Position numbers and translations under genes: made by a program
Source: Cytophagia bacterium
GTDB taxonomy: Bacteria > Bacteroidota > Bacteroidia > Cytophagales > Cyclobacteriaceae
Assembly: GCA_013373005.1 (NCBI GenBank)
Contig: JABXIP010000309.1
Location: forward strand, 1 to 12,627
Length of the DNA stretch: 12,627 nucleotides
Direction of reading: 5' to 3'
Shown here: positions 1 to 6,880 of the stretch, piece after piece
Position numbering within the stretch: the stretch's first letter is position 1
Layout of the letters: every line of letters starts with the position of its first letter
Notes under the pieces: model-generated
Told to the model about the DNA's origin: nothing
The model's input: only the letters and a program-made list of their open reading frames with translations
Databases searched by the model: none

Positions 1-45
1 ACCTCGTACTTAGTGAAGGATAACAGTGGACTGTTGCGAGTTTAA
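1..45 (+). CDS. possible C-terminal end of an unidentified upstream gene (partial)
   Basis: Frame 1 is open from the window edge to a TAA at 43-45 and would encode the last 14 residues of a protein, ending in DNSGLLRV. The other two plus frames stop earlier (TAG at 10-12, TAA at 21-23). A gene ending here fits the strong two-way terminator 60 bases further on, which would then separate two convergent genes. Fourteen residues are too few to name a family, and the reading could be chance. Confidence 0.3.
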   Translation, partial: TSYLVKDNSGLLRV

Positions 46-71
46 AGGATAGCCCAAATCTTGTCTTTAAT

Positions 72-91
72 AGAGGTTCGAAAAGACCTCT
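72..91. other. small hairpin between the upstream gene end and the terminator
   Basis: AGAGGT at 72-77 pairs with ACCTCT at 86-91 around an 8-base loop. It has no T-tract of its own, so it is not a terminator by itself. The loop starts TTCGA, like a tRNA T-loop, but the stem-loop geometry is wrong for a tRNA and no acceptor or anticodon arm is present. Confidence 0.35.
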
Positions 92-107
92 GAGTTCTTA
101 TGGGTTT

Positions 108-144
108 AATTAAAAAAGCCACTCAGCGAGTGGCTTTTTTAATT
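108..144. terminator. strong bidirectional intrinsic terminator
   Basis: A 17-bp uninterrupted stem (108-124 with 128-144) closes on a 3-base loop, AGC. The core is GCCACTC/GAGTGGC, flanked by A6 on the left and T6 on the right, so the transcript of either strand ends in a U-tract after a GC-rich hairpin. It would stop the leftward amidohydrolase transcript and any rightward transcript from the gene ending at 45. This is one of the clearest non-coding signals in the window. Confidence 0.88.
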
Positions 145-156
145 TTAGAGGAGTTG

Positions 157-179
157 TCAGACCATACGAAGTGGTCTGA
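157..179. other. hairpin, 8-bp stem
   Basis: TCAGACCA at 157-164 pairs perfectly with TGGTCTGA at 172-179 around a 7-base loop. It lies in the 3' untranslated stretch of the leftward amidohydrolase transcript, between the stop codon and the terminator. It lacks a U-tract, so a role in transcript stability or as a small structured repeat is more likely than termination. Confidence 0.5.
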
Positions 180-188
180 AGATTCCTC

Positions 189-221
189 ATTCACCCATTC
201 ACTTCAAGTGAAAGGGTGAAT
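189..221. other. long imperfect hairpin downstream of the amidohydrolase gene
   Basis: ATTCACCC (189-196) pairs with GGGTGAAT (214-221). After one A-A mismatch (197/213), TTCACT (198-203) pairs with AGTGAA (207-212), leaving a 3-base loop. The result is a 14-bp near-continuous stem only 15 bases beyond the TGA of the leftward gene. No T-run follows it on either strand. It could protect the mRNA 3' end or be a member of a dispersed intergenic repeat family; the window cannot tell which. Confidence 0.55.
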
Positions 222-235
222 TGGTCATCGTTTTA

Positions 236-1957
236 TCATTCTCCTCTAAAAACAATCTCTCCACCTACAACCGTCATGGTAGCTTTGGTTTTGAGTATTT
301 CCATTTCAGGAATGGTCATAATGTTTTTGTCGAAAACTGTGAAGTCTGCCGCTTTACCTACTTCGATAGAGCCTTTAAAGTCTTCTTCGAATTCGGCATA
401 AGCTCCATCTAAGGTATAGGATTTCAAGGCCTGAGCTCTGGTCATGGCCTGATCAGCTTCATAACCTCCTTCAGGAAGACCCTCTAACGTTTTACGCGCA
501 ATGGATGCATAGAATGATGGTAGTGGATCTAATGGCTCGACAGGAGCATCGGTCCCATTACATACCACAGCACCAGCTTCCATCAGTTTTTGCCAAACGT
601 AAGCTCCTTCCACAATTCTTCTCTCACCTAGTCTGTCAATCGCCCAAGGTCTGTCGGAGCTCATGTGAATGGCCTGCATGGCAGCTATTATATTCATTTC
701 TCCAAAACGGGCAATGTCATCGAGACTTAAGTGCTGCGCATGCTCAATTCTAAACCGTTGTGCTTTTCTGTCTATGTCTGGGTTTTTATCGAAAGCCATT
801 TCGTACTGATCAAGCACCTCCTGATTGGCTCTATCGCCAATGGCATGGGAACAGAGCTGAAAGCCTGACTCCAAAGCCATCAAAGCTACTTCGCCAACTC
901 TTTCCATTGGTACAGTCTCATGGCCGAAATGACCTGGTCTGTCTGAATATTCTTCTAATAACCATGCGCCACGAGAACCTAAGGCTCCATCGGTGTGAAG
1001 TTTAAAAGCTCTTACAGTTACCTGATGATCCGGATCGATCATAGGTCCTTTCTTTGCCCAATCTTCAAGTAGGGCCTGAGAGGTGCCGGTTAACATAGTG
1101 TAAGTTCTGATTTTCAGGCGACCTTGCTCTTTAAAGCGAAGCAATCTATCAACATAGTCTTGTCCCGATCCTGCATCGTGGAAGGATGTGATACCAAGTC
1201 TTAGGCATTCCTGAATGGCAAGATCCAAAGCTTGCTCTGCGCGTTCTTCAGTTTCCTGAGGAACAAGTCTGGAAATAATTCCCGCTGCTCTTTCCGTAAA
1301 TACTCCTGTAGGATTACCCAAATCGTCTTTGATGATTTCTCCTCCTTCAACTTTTCCTTGTAAACTCTCAATGCTGAGATTGTTTACACCGGCTAACTCC
1401 ATGGCTTTGGCATTTCCGAAAGCTGCATGCCCGCTGGCATGTCTCAACCAAACAGGATTATCAGGGCTTACAGCTGAGAGCTTATCATGTGTTTGGAAGC
1501 CTTTCACCATTACATCCGGCTTTTCAATCCATTTATCCTGATGCCAACCACGGCCTGTAATCCAGTCACCAGGTTGTGCTTTAGCCACCGCTTCCGCTAC
1601 TTTTTCAACCAGTTCATCATAGGTTTTAACATACATCAGGTCGAGTTCAAGCTTATTATAACCTACTCCCATCATGTGAGCGTGAGACTCAATAAAGCCG
1701 GGAGTCATAGTTTGACCTTTGAGGTCTACCATTTCGGTTTCATCTCCCTGAAGCTTCATAATCTCAGATTTGGAGCCAACAGCCATGATCATTCCACCTT
1801 TCACGGCAACGGCTTCAACCTGTGGATTTGATGTGTCAACGGTATAAATAGAACCGTTGAAATAGATAGAGTCAGCTTTTTCTCCCGATGAACAGGCAGT
1901 GACCAATAGAATAAGACCGGCAGTGAGGCCTTTCAATAAATTCTTGAATTGAGACAT
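236..1957 (-). CDS. YtcJ-type metal-dependent amidohydrolase, predicted lipoprotein
   Basis: 573 residues, a full-length member of the amidohydrolase superfamily, YtcJ-like branch (amidohydrolase 3). These are metal-dependent hydrolases of amide or related C-N bonds; the substrate cannot be read from sequence. Residues 1-21 form a lipoprotein signal ending LVTA|C, so Cys22 should be lipidated and the enzyme should sit in the envelope on the periplasmic side. The metal centre is visible: HAH (His92, His94) after strand 1, Lys319 in FKLHTDGALGSRG (candidate carboxylated lysine), His371 in SHAIGDRA, His406 in IEHAQ and Asp470 in NGTDAP. The C-terminus returns to the small beta domain (GKAADFTVFD). 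The ATG at 1955-1957 is chosen because it directly precedes the signal peptide; no Shine-Dalgarno is present, as usual in this phylum. It is 144 bases from serBA, so it is probably separately transcribed. Envelope anchoring suggests use of scavenged extracellular amides (inference). Confidence 0.93.
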   Translation of the reverse strand: MSQFKNLLKGLTAGLILLVTACSSGEKADSIYFNGSIYTVDTSNPQVEAVAVKGGMIMAVGSKSEIMKLQGDETEMVDLKGQTMTPGFIESHAHMMGVGYNKLELDLMYVKTYDELVEKVAEAVAKAQPGDWITGRGWHQDKWIEKPDVMVKGFQTHDKLSAVSPDNPVWLRHASGHAAFGNAKAMELAGVNNLSIESLQGKVEGGEIIKDDLGNPTGVFTERAAGIISRLVPQETEERAEQALDLAIQECLRLGITSFHDAGSGQDYVDRLLRFKEQGRLKIRTYTMLTGTSQALLEDWAKKGPMIDPDHQVTVRAFKLHTDGALGSRGAWLLEEYSDRPGHFGHETVPMERVGEVALMALESGFQLCSHAIGDRANQEVLDQYEMAFDKNPDIDRKAQRFRIEHAQHLSLDDIARFGEMNIIAAMQAIHMSSDRPWAIDRLGERRIVEGAYVWQKLMEAGAVVCNGTDAPVEPLDPLPSFYASIARKTLEGLPEGGYEADQAMTRAQALKSYTLDGAYAEFEEDFKGSIEVGKAADFTVFDKNIMTIPEMEILKTKATMTVVGGEIVFRGE

Positions 1958-1979
1958 AGTTGTAGTTCTGATTTACACC

Positions 1980-2010
1980 AAAAGCTAGCACATAATTGGC
2001 GATGTCGCAA
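1980..2010 (-). promoter_or_regulatory. candidate Bacteroidota-type promoter for the amidohydrolase
   Basis: On the minus strand a TTG (2010-2008) is followed after 20 bases by TAGCTTTT (1987-1980), a 7 of 8 match to the TAnnTTTG -7 box of Bacteroidota housekeeping promoters. Transcription would start roughly 15 bases before the ATG at 1957. The -33 element is only the minimal TTG, so this is moderate evidence. Confidence 0.45.
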
Positions 2011-2015
2011 TTATG
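1991..2015. promoter_or_regulatory. 25-bp interrupted palindrome, possible operator
   Basis: CATAATTG (1991-1998) and CAATTATG (2008-2015) are perfect 8-base inverted arms separated by 9 bases. The element covers the -33 TTG and most of the spacer of the candidate amidohydrolase promoter. That is where a dimeric regulator would compete with RNA polymerase. It could also form an RNA hairpin in a read-through transcript from serBA. No regulator gene lies in the window. Confidence 0.5.
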
Positions 2016-2101
2016 AAGTGCTTAGGTTGGGATGTTGAGAGGTTGAAGGGTTCGTTCCCCAAAATGGTTTAGTCCCAAATAATGCGTTTAGGCCAGTTAA
2101 A

Positions 2102-4003
2102 TCAATAAAGGATACGGAATTTAATCGTATGCTCAATCTTTTTCAGAGCAGTAATTAAATCCTTGTCGTAAGCTTTGTTGATGTCAGTAATTACATAACC
2201 AACAGTCTCGTTTGTCTTCAGGTATTGCCCATCAATGTTTGCATCGTGCTCTGCCAATACCTTATTTATTTTCGCTAATACTCCCGGTTTATTGGCGTGA
2301 ATATGAATTAACCTGTGAGCATTTTGAAGCTTTGGAAGTGTGATATTTGGGAAGTTCACACTCAAAGCCGTATTGCCCGTATTGATATAATCCATGATTT
2401 TGTTCGGCACAAAATCAGCAATGTTTTCTTGCGCTTCCTCTGTACTTCCACCGATATGTGGCGTGAGGATGGTATTGGGAAGACCAATTAATTCAGATTC
2501 GAAAGGGTCTTTGTTGCTTTTGGGTTCCTCAGGAAATACATCTACTCCAGCTCCGCGGATTTTACCAGATTCAATGGCTTCTTTCAATGCAGGTACATTC
2601 ACTACAGGACCTCTGGCGAGGTTAAGGAAAATGACTCCGTCTTTCATGGCATCGAAATGCTCTTTGGTAAAGAAGCCAGAGTTATCTGGTCTTCCATCAA
2701 TATGCAAAGTAATGATGTCAGCCAGGCCTAAAAGTTCTTCCATGGTATCGCACTTTGTAGCATTACCGAGGGCAAGTCTTTCTTCAATATCATAGTAGTA
2801 AACCTGCATGCCAAGGTTCTCTGCCAGAACAGATAACTGCGAGCCTATATTTCCATAACCGATTATTCCGAGTTTCTTTCCTCTGATTTCATTACTGTTG
2901 GAAGCAGTCTTCGACCATTTACCCTGATGCATGTCGTTAGACTTTTCAGGAATACCTCTCATCAGCATGATGATTTCGGCTATGGCCAATTCCACAACAG
3001 ATCTGGTATTGCTGAATGGAGCGTTGAATACTGCTATACCTCTGGCCAGAGCAGCTTCTAAGTCGATTTGATTGGTGCCTATGCAGAAGGCTCCAATGGC
3101 CATCAGCTTATCGGCATGTTTCAATACCTTGGCTGTAACTTGAGTCTTGGAGCGAATTCCGAGAACGTGAATGCCCTTGATTTTTGCAGATAACTCATCT
3201 TCATCTAAACCAGCAGGATAACTTTCAACGGAAAAACCATCGGCCTTTATTTTGGCCAGCGCATTAGGATGAACATTCTCCAAAAGGAGCATTTTAATTC
3301 GATTCTTAGGGTAGGATAGGGCTCCGCTCATTTTATTCTCAAATAGAATTTCGTCAAAACTTGGTGCAATGTGGTCAGCATTGGCTTTTACGCTATCGCG
3401 TTCAATATTTTCAGTGAAGGCATAGAATTTCTTGGCCACTCCAGCCTTTTTTACCTCATAATCGGTATAACCATCACCAATCATGTGAATCTCACCTTCC
3501 AAACGAAGTTGTTCAATTTGCTTGACTTTTCCTCCATTGGAGGACAAGACATTTTCTCGGTTGAAGTCGATGATATTGCCTTCAGAATCGAAAACAAAAT
3601 CATTGGCAAATACGTGCTCTGGTTTGATGCCCAAATCGGTAACTACTGGCACAATGAAGTCTCTAAAACCGTTGGAGACGATGTAGGTATTATCGGCATA
3701 TTGCTCGAAGAAGACTTTGTTTCTGCTAAAAGATTTGGAGATTTTCTTCTTCAACCGCTGAACCAGTTCACCAAGGTGTTCTTTTTTAGCATCAAGGATT
3801 TCTATTCTCGCTTCCAGTGATTCTCTCAGCGAGAGTTGACCAGCCATTCCCAAATCTGTTACATCCTTAATTTTTTGAAGTCTGTCTTCCTTTTCAGGGT
3901 GATTTTCGAGAGAGATTTCCCCCAGAATATCCAATGCCTCAACTTGAGTAAAGGTGCTATCGAAGTCGATGACAAAATGCGGATCGGTTGTTAGTTCACT
4001 CAT
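2102..4003 (-). CDS. serA: bifunctional phosphoserine phosphatase / D-3-phosphoglycerate dehydrogenase (SerB-SerA fusion)
   Basis: 633 residues containing two complete enzymes of serine biosynthesis. Residues 1 to about 222 are a SerB-type HAD phosphatase: Asp13 and Asp15 in DFDST, Glu22 and Arg66 as phosphoserine-binding positions, Ser110 in VSNG, Lys159, and GDGYTD with Asp177 and Asp181. Residues 236-633 match E. coli-type SerA over its whole length: a substrate-binding domain, GYGNIG nucleotide loop at 382-387 with Asp405 as the NAD-ribose acid, catalytic Arg464 (NLARG), Glu493 (FPEEP) and His516 (TPHIGGST), then a C-terminal ACT domain from about 563. His569, Asn571 and Asn589 correspond to the serine-effector ligands of E. 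coli SerA, so serine feedback is likely retained. The protein would oxidise 3-phosphoglycerate (step 1) and dephosphorylate phosphoserine (step 3) in the cytoplasm; the transaminase SerC is absent here. The ATG overlaps the stop of the upstream membrane-protein gene (ATGA). No clear terminator follows. Confidence 0.95.
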   Translation of the reverse strand: MSELTTDPHFVIDFDSTFTQVEALDILGEISLENHPEKEDRLQKIKDVTDLGMAGQLSLRESLEARIEILDAKKEHLGELVQRLKKKISKSFSRNKVFFEQYADNTYIVSNGFRDFIVPVVTDLGIKPEHVFANDFVFDSEGNIIDFNRENVLSSNGGKVKQIEQLRLEGEIHMIGDGYTDYEVKKAGVAKKFYAFTENIERDSVKANADHIAPSFDEILFENKMSGALSYPKNRIKMLLLENVHPNALAKIKADGFSVESYPAGLDEDELSAKIKGIHVLGIRSKTQVTAKVLKHADKLMAIGAFCIGTNQIDLEAALARGIAVFNAPFSNTRSVVELAIAEIIMLMRGIPEKSNDMHQGKWSKTASNSNEIRGKKLGIIGYGNIGSQLSVLAENLGMQVYYYDIEERLALGNATKCDTMEELLGLADIITLHIDGRPDNSGFFTKEHFDAMKDGVIFLNLARGPVVNVPALKEAIESGKIRGAGVDVFPEEPKSNKDPFESELIGLPNTILTPHIGGSTEEAQENIADFVPNKIMDYINTGNTALSVNFPNITLPKLQNAHRLIHIHANKPGVLAKINKVLAEHDANIDGQYLKTNETVGYVITDINKAYDKDLITALKKIEHTIKFRILY

Positions 4004-4359
4004 GAATTATCCTTGGCCAAAATGGCCCGGCATTGGTTGCCGAAAAGTCCGGCAATTCCTGCTGCCAATCCACCTATTACCCCGGTAATTAGCAGCAGTA
4101 AAGCCACATTTCCATTCAGAGGTAGCAGTACCGCAATTTTCTTTGCCAAGGTAAAATCATTGGCGTTTGACAACAGCCAGGCATTTACAATCCAAAGTAA
4201 TGCGATTGCCAAGAAGGGAACAAAGAATGCTGCTACATTTCGCAGGCGAACGATTGCACCACTTAGGAATGCGGCAACCATTATGGCCCACCAGGGAAGG
4301 AAAGTGGACAGTATCAAACCTAAAGCAATGGTCAATATAAAGTTGGTGAGATTTTTCAT
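4000..4359 (-). CDS. small hydrophobic membrane protein of unknown function
   Basis: 119 residues with about four predicted membrane helices (roughly 6-23, 24-38, 43-63 and 83-108). A short hydrophilic loop lies near 64-76 (SNANDFTLAKK), with a conserved-looking LLPLNGN after it. The last helix is rich in Gly and Ala (GGLAAGIAGLFG). I do not recognise the family. No catalytic motif is evident; the only Cys is Cys110. It overlaps the acylase gene upstream and serBA downstream by four bases each (ATGA), so it is certainly translated in this frame as the middle gene of a three-gene operon, and its synthesis is coupled to theirs. It may be an inner-membrane partner of the acylase or an unrelated protein. 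The opposite strand also has an open frame here, but the double ATGA coupling and the hydrophobic segments favour this one. Confidence 0.85.
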   Translation of the reverse strand: MKNLTNFILTIALGLILSTFLPWWAIMVAAFLSGAIVRLRNVAAFFVPFLAIALLWIVNAWLLSNANDFTLAKKIAVLLPLNGNVALLLLITGVIGGLAAGIAGLFGNQCRAILAKDNS

Positions 4360-6770
4360 TTTTCAGGGTTTAAGGTTTGGGTGAATACAACTCCTGAGGT
4401 ATTGTTGGCTGATTGCATGAAATTAAGTTCCAGGTATTCTCCGGCAGCCCAAATGTCTACCAGATCATCATAGAATTTACTACCCGGATTTCCCGATTGC
4501 CCGCCAGGGTAAACGCCCAAAGCCTTTGGAGGATCAGACATTTCAACAATCATTCGCCATGAAGGCCCGTGATTTTTGGAGGTGGCATTGACTATTCCAC
4601 TATTTCCACCAATTGGCAAGTTGAACCTTGAGAAGGCCGGTAAGGCCTGAAGTAAATGCCCTACATAGGTGGCTTTTACATCTCCCCAGTTGTAGTCTCC
4701 TAGTCGTTCTTTCCAGATATTGAGGTCTTTTACAGCTTCTTTGAAAGAGGCTGTAAAGAGGTCAGTAGCTGTTTCTACCTCAGGTGTTGAGACTCTATCC
4801 ATAAAAGTATCTTCAGGAAAGTTCTTCAATAAGTAAATGGTCTGATAGGCAAATGGTTTTTCCATGGCTAAGCTATCTTCGCTGAGTTCATCCCATACCA
4901 TTCTGCGCAACTCATTCCACCAGGCCTCCCAAACGCTGGCTCCTTTGGAGTCTATGTCGTTGTAGAAGTTCCACTTTTTGGCTTCTTCCAGATAAGCCAT
5001 TTCTTCGGAACTCATTCCATCTGTAGGCATTACTTTCAACATGTGAGGCAGAAGTTCTGCAGCCTTCAGGTTGTAATTATTGTTGTGAAGGTCTTTGAAA
5101 TCCTGAATAGTGAATTTCTTCTTCGATCTGAAGAAGTCATTGATCACCCTGTTTCGGTACATTTCGTACCCATCATTGAAAACATAATACGGATAGCTTT
5201 TGTCTACCGGATGTTGATTGGCAGAACTAACAAAGCCTCTTTCCGGATTCTTTACATGAGCATTGTGTTCCTGAGGAATCCAACCCTGCCAATCATGTTC
5301 TGGGTTCGAGCCATCCATCAGGAACTTACCTTGACCTTTCCATTTATTCGGGAATTTCCCCTGAATCCAGAGGGCAATATCGCCTTCTCTGGAAGAGAAA
5401 ATGAAGTTTTGGGCAGGAGCTAAGAAGTGAACAAGAGCAGCTTTGTACTCATCATAGTCTTTAGCGCCATTGAGTTCAATCAGTGTTCTTTGATTGTTGC
5501 CTCCAAGAAGTCCTGTCCATTGCATAGCGTAGCCAGTCTTTTCGCCATTTCCTTTGAAGGTATCGTCATAGCTTACCGGTCCGTGGTGGGTATATACCAC
5601 GGTGTCGTAGTAGGTCTTTCCTTCCCGAATACCGATTTCTTCAATTCTTTTGGTGGTAGGTTTCCATTGATCGTCATGCCAGTACTCGTTCATGCTTTCA
5701 TCTTTGAAAGTGATTTTATACCAGTCTTTCACATCGCGGGTCGCATTCGTTACTCCCCATGAAATGTTGTTGTTGAAGCCAATGACAACCCCAAGGGCCC
5801 CAGGTAAAGTAGCTCCGAAAGTGTTTTTTTCCGGAGTAGCCAGTTGCATCACATACCAGATGGAGGGTAGATTTAAACCAAGGTGAGGGTCGTTGGCCAA
5901 AATGGGATTTCCGGAATAGGATTTATCAGGCCCAACCGCCCAGTTGTTACTGCCGTTGTCCGGGTGAGGTTTCTTCATTACATCAGAAATAAAGTCTAAA
6001 GGGAAGTCGCCTTCTGGTGCCTCAGGAACACTTACATTCCAATCGCTCCAGTCACGTTCTGCAGGGATAACAGGATCATTAACATCGAAGAAATCAGGGA
6101 AAAAGAAGTCGAAGCGCTCACGACCATATTTGTTAATCAAATTGGTGAATTCCAAATCGGTCTCATACCCAGCCAACATATCCGTCATATACATCAGCAG
6201 CAGAGCAGTTTTTTTGAGTGTCCAGGGCTCTGGAGCATAGTCTAATAGTTTGTACTCTACAGGGTAATTTTCAGGAGACAAAGACTGAATATAGCTATTG
6301 ATCCCATCACGATAAACTTCTATGTATCCTTGTATTTCAGGATCTTTTGTCATGTTCTCCAGAGCTTTTTCAGCTCCGAAAACCATTCCTTTTCTTCTTT
6401 GGCCTCGGTCATACTCAAGTGCTGCTTCTCCGATCACCTCTGAAAGTCGGCCTGCTGAAGCATGGGTTTGAAACTCCATTTGCCAAAGCCTGTTTTGGGC
6501 AGTCACATAGCCCTGGGCCCTGTAAAGGTCAGAGTTATTTTGAGCGAATATGTGAGGAATTAGATGTTCATCGTAATGTACCTGAACTGGTGAGGAAAGC
6601 CCCTCGATCTCAATTTCACTTGTTTCACCCTCAGTAACTTCGTTTTGCCAAATACCTTGATTTGGAGCAAGAAACTTTCCAAGAGGAGGAATCTGTCCTA
6701 GTTTGGTATTCAGCGCATAGAAGATGCCAATCGCTAGAAAAAGTGAGAGTATAAATTTGAAGCCTTTCAT
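4356..6770 (-). CDS. penicillin-acylase-family N-terminal nucleophile hydrolase
   Basis: 804 residues, typical for the S45 family (penicillin G acylase, cephalosporin and acyl-homoserine-lactone acylases), which split an amide to release an acyl chain. The precursor should cleave itself between Gly273 and Ser274 in DNGSNNWAVG, giving an alpha chain (up to 273) and a beta chain whose new N-terminal Ser274 is the nucleophile. Other family marks are NDPHLGL (293-299), GFNNNISWGVTN (331-342), and PAQNFIFSSREGD (452-464), where Asn455 is the likely oxyanion-hole residue. GGNSGIVNA at 721-729 fits the C-terminal part. Residues 5-20 form a hydrophobic export signal without a lipobox, so the enzyme is periplasmic or anchored by an uncleaved N-terminus. 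It heads the operon with the small membrane protein and serBA (ATGA overlap at its stop). The substrate is not predictable: quorum-signal, peptide or lipid amides are all possible. No convincing promoter was found in the 110 bases shared with the divergent kdsC. Confidence 0.93.
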   Translation of the reverse strand: MKGFKFILSLFLAIGIFYALNTKLGQIPPLGKFLAPNQGIWQNEVTEGETSEIEIEGLSSPVQVHYDEHLIPHIFAQNNSDLYRAQGYVTAQNRLWQMEFQTHASAGRLSEVIGEAALEYDRGQRRKGMVFGAEKALENMTKDPEIQGYIEVYRDGINSYIQSLSPENYPVEYKLLDYAPEPWTLKKTALLLMYMTDMLAGYETDLEFTNLINKYGRERFDFFFPDFFDVNDPVIPAERDWSDWNVSVPEAPEGDFPLDFISDVMKKPHPDNGSNNWAVGPDKSYSGNPILANDPHLGLNLPSIWYVMQLATPEKNTFGATLPGALGVVIGFNNNISWGVTNATRDVKDWYKITFKDESMNEYWHDDQWKPTTKRIEEIGIREGKTYYDTVVYTHHGPVSYDDTFKGNGEKTGYAMQWTGLLGGNNQRTLIELNGAKDYDEYKAALVHFLAPAQNFIFSSREGDIALWIQGKFPNKWKGQGKFLMDGSNPEHDWQGWIPQEHNAHVKNPERGFVSSANQHPVDKSYPYYVFNDGYEMYRNRVINDFFRSKKKFTIQDFKDLHNNNYNLKAAELLPHMLKVMPTDGMSSEEMAYLEEAKKWNFYNDIDSKGASVWEAWWNELRRMVWDELSEDSLAMEKPFAYQTIYLLKNFPEDTFMDRVSTPEVETATDLFTASFKEAVKDLNIWKERLGDYNWGDVKATYVGHLLQALPAFSRFNLPIGGNSGIVNATSKNHGPSWRMIVEMSDPPKALGVYPGGQSGNPGSKFYDDLVDIWAAGEYLELNFMQSANNTSGVVFTQTLNPEK

Positions 6771-6835
6771 AGGTATTGGAATTTCAGTTGAATATAGGGA
6801 ATCTTAATAGAGATTTGCTTTGGCAAAGGCTCAAG

Positions 6836-6867
6836 TTGTTTTGTAAGTTGTATTCGTTCTACCTTTG
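6836..6867 (+). promoter_or_regulatory. Bacteroidota-type promoter for the kdsC operon
   Basis: TACCTTTG at 6860-6867 matches the TAnnTTTG -7 consensus exactly. A TTG at 6836-6838 lies 21 bases upstream; a TTTG at 6840-6843 is an alternative with a 16-base spacer. The box ends only 13 bases before the kdsC ATG, so the 5' leader should be about 10 bases or less, leaving no room for a ribosome-binding site. It is the only promoter of this quality seen for the rightward operon. Confidence 0.65.
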
Positions 6868-6880
6868 CTGAAGACAGACA

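Noticed and set aside
72..91. tRNA-like T-arm (TTCGA loop)
   Set aside because: The stem-loop is 18-20 bases with an 8-base loop, not the 5-bp stem and 7-base loop of a tRNA. No acceptor, D or anticodon arm fits around it.
2027..2078. Possible terminator after serBA (TTGGGA at 2027-2032 with TCCCAA at 2073-2078)
   Set aside because: The arms enclose 40 bases, the inner pairing is weak, and no U-tract follows on the minus strand. Read-through into the amidohydrolase gene remains possible.
2394..3820. Open plus-strand frames of 133 and 149 codons (2394-2795, 3371-3820) inside the serine enzyme gene
   Set aside because: They lie antisense to a gene whose two enzymes match their families end to end. 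The translations show no domain or motif.
4013..4384. Plus-strand open frame of 123 codons opposite the small membrane protein
   Set aside because: The minus-strand reading has ATGA coupling at both ends and clear membrane helices. The plus frame has no coupling, promoter or recognisable motif.
5043..5762. Plus-strand open frames of 126 and 111 codons inside the acylase gene
   Set aside because: They are antisense shadows of a gene with an intact family signature across the same region.
6789..6827. Minus-strand promoter for the acylase operon (TATATTCA, or TAAGATTC with a TTTG 17 bases upstream)
   Set aside because: Neither -7 box matches TAnnTTTG well, and the better one has a 27-base spacer to the nearest TTTG. 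A promoter must exist nearby, but I cannot place it.
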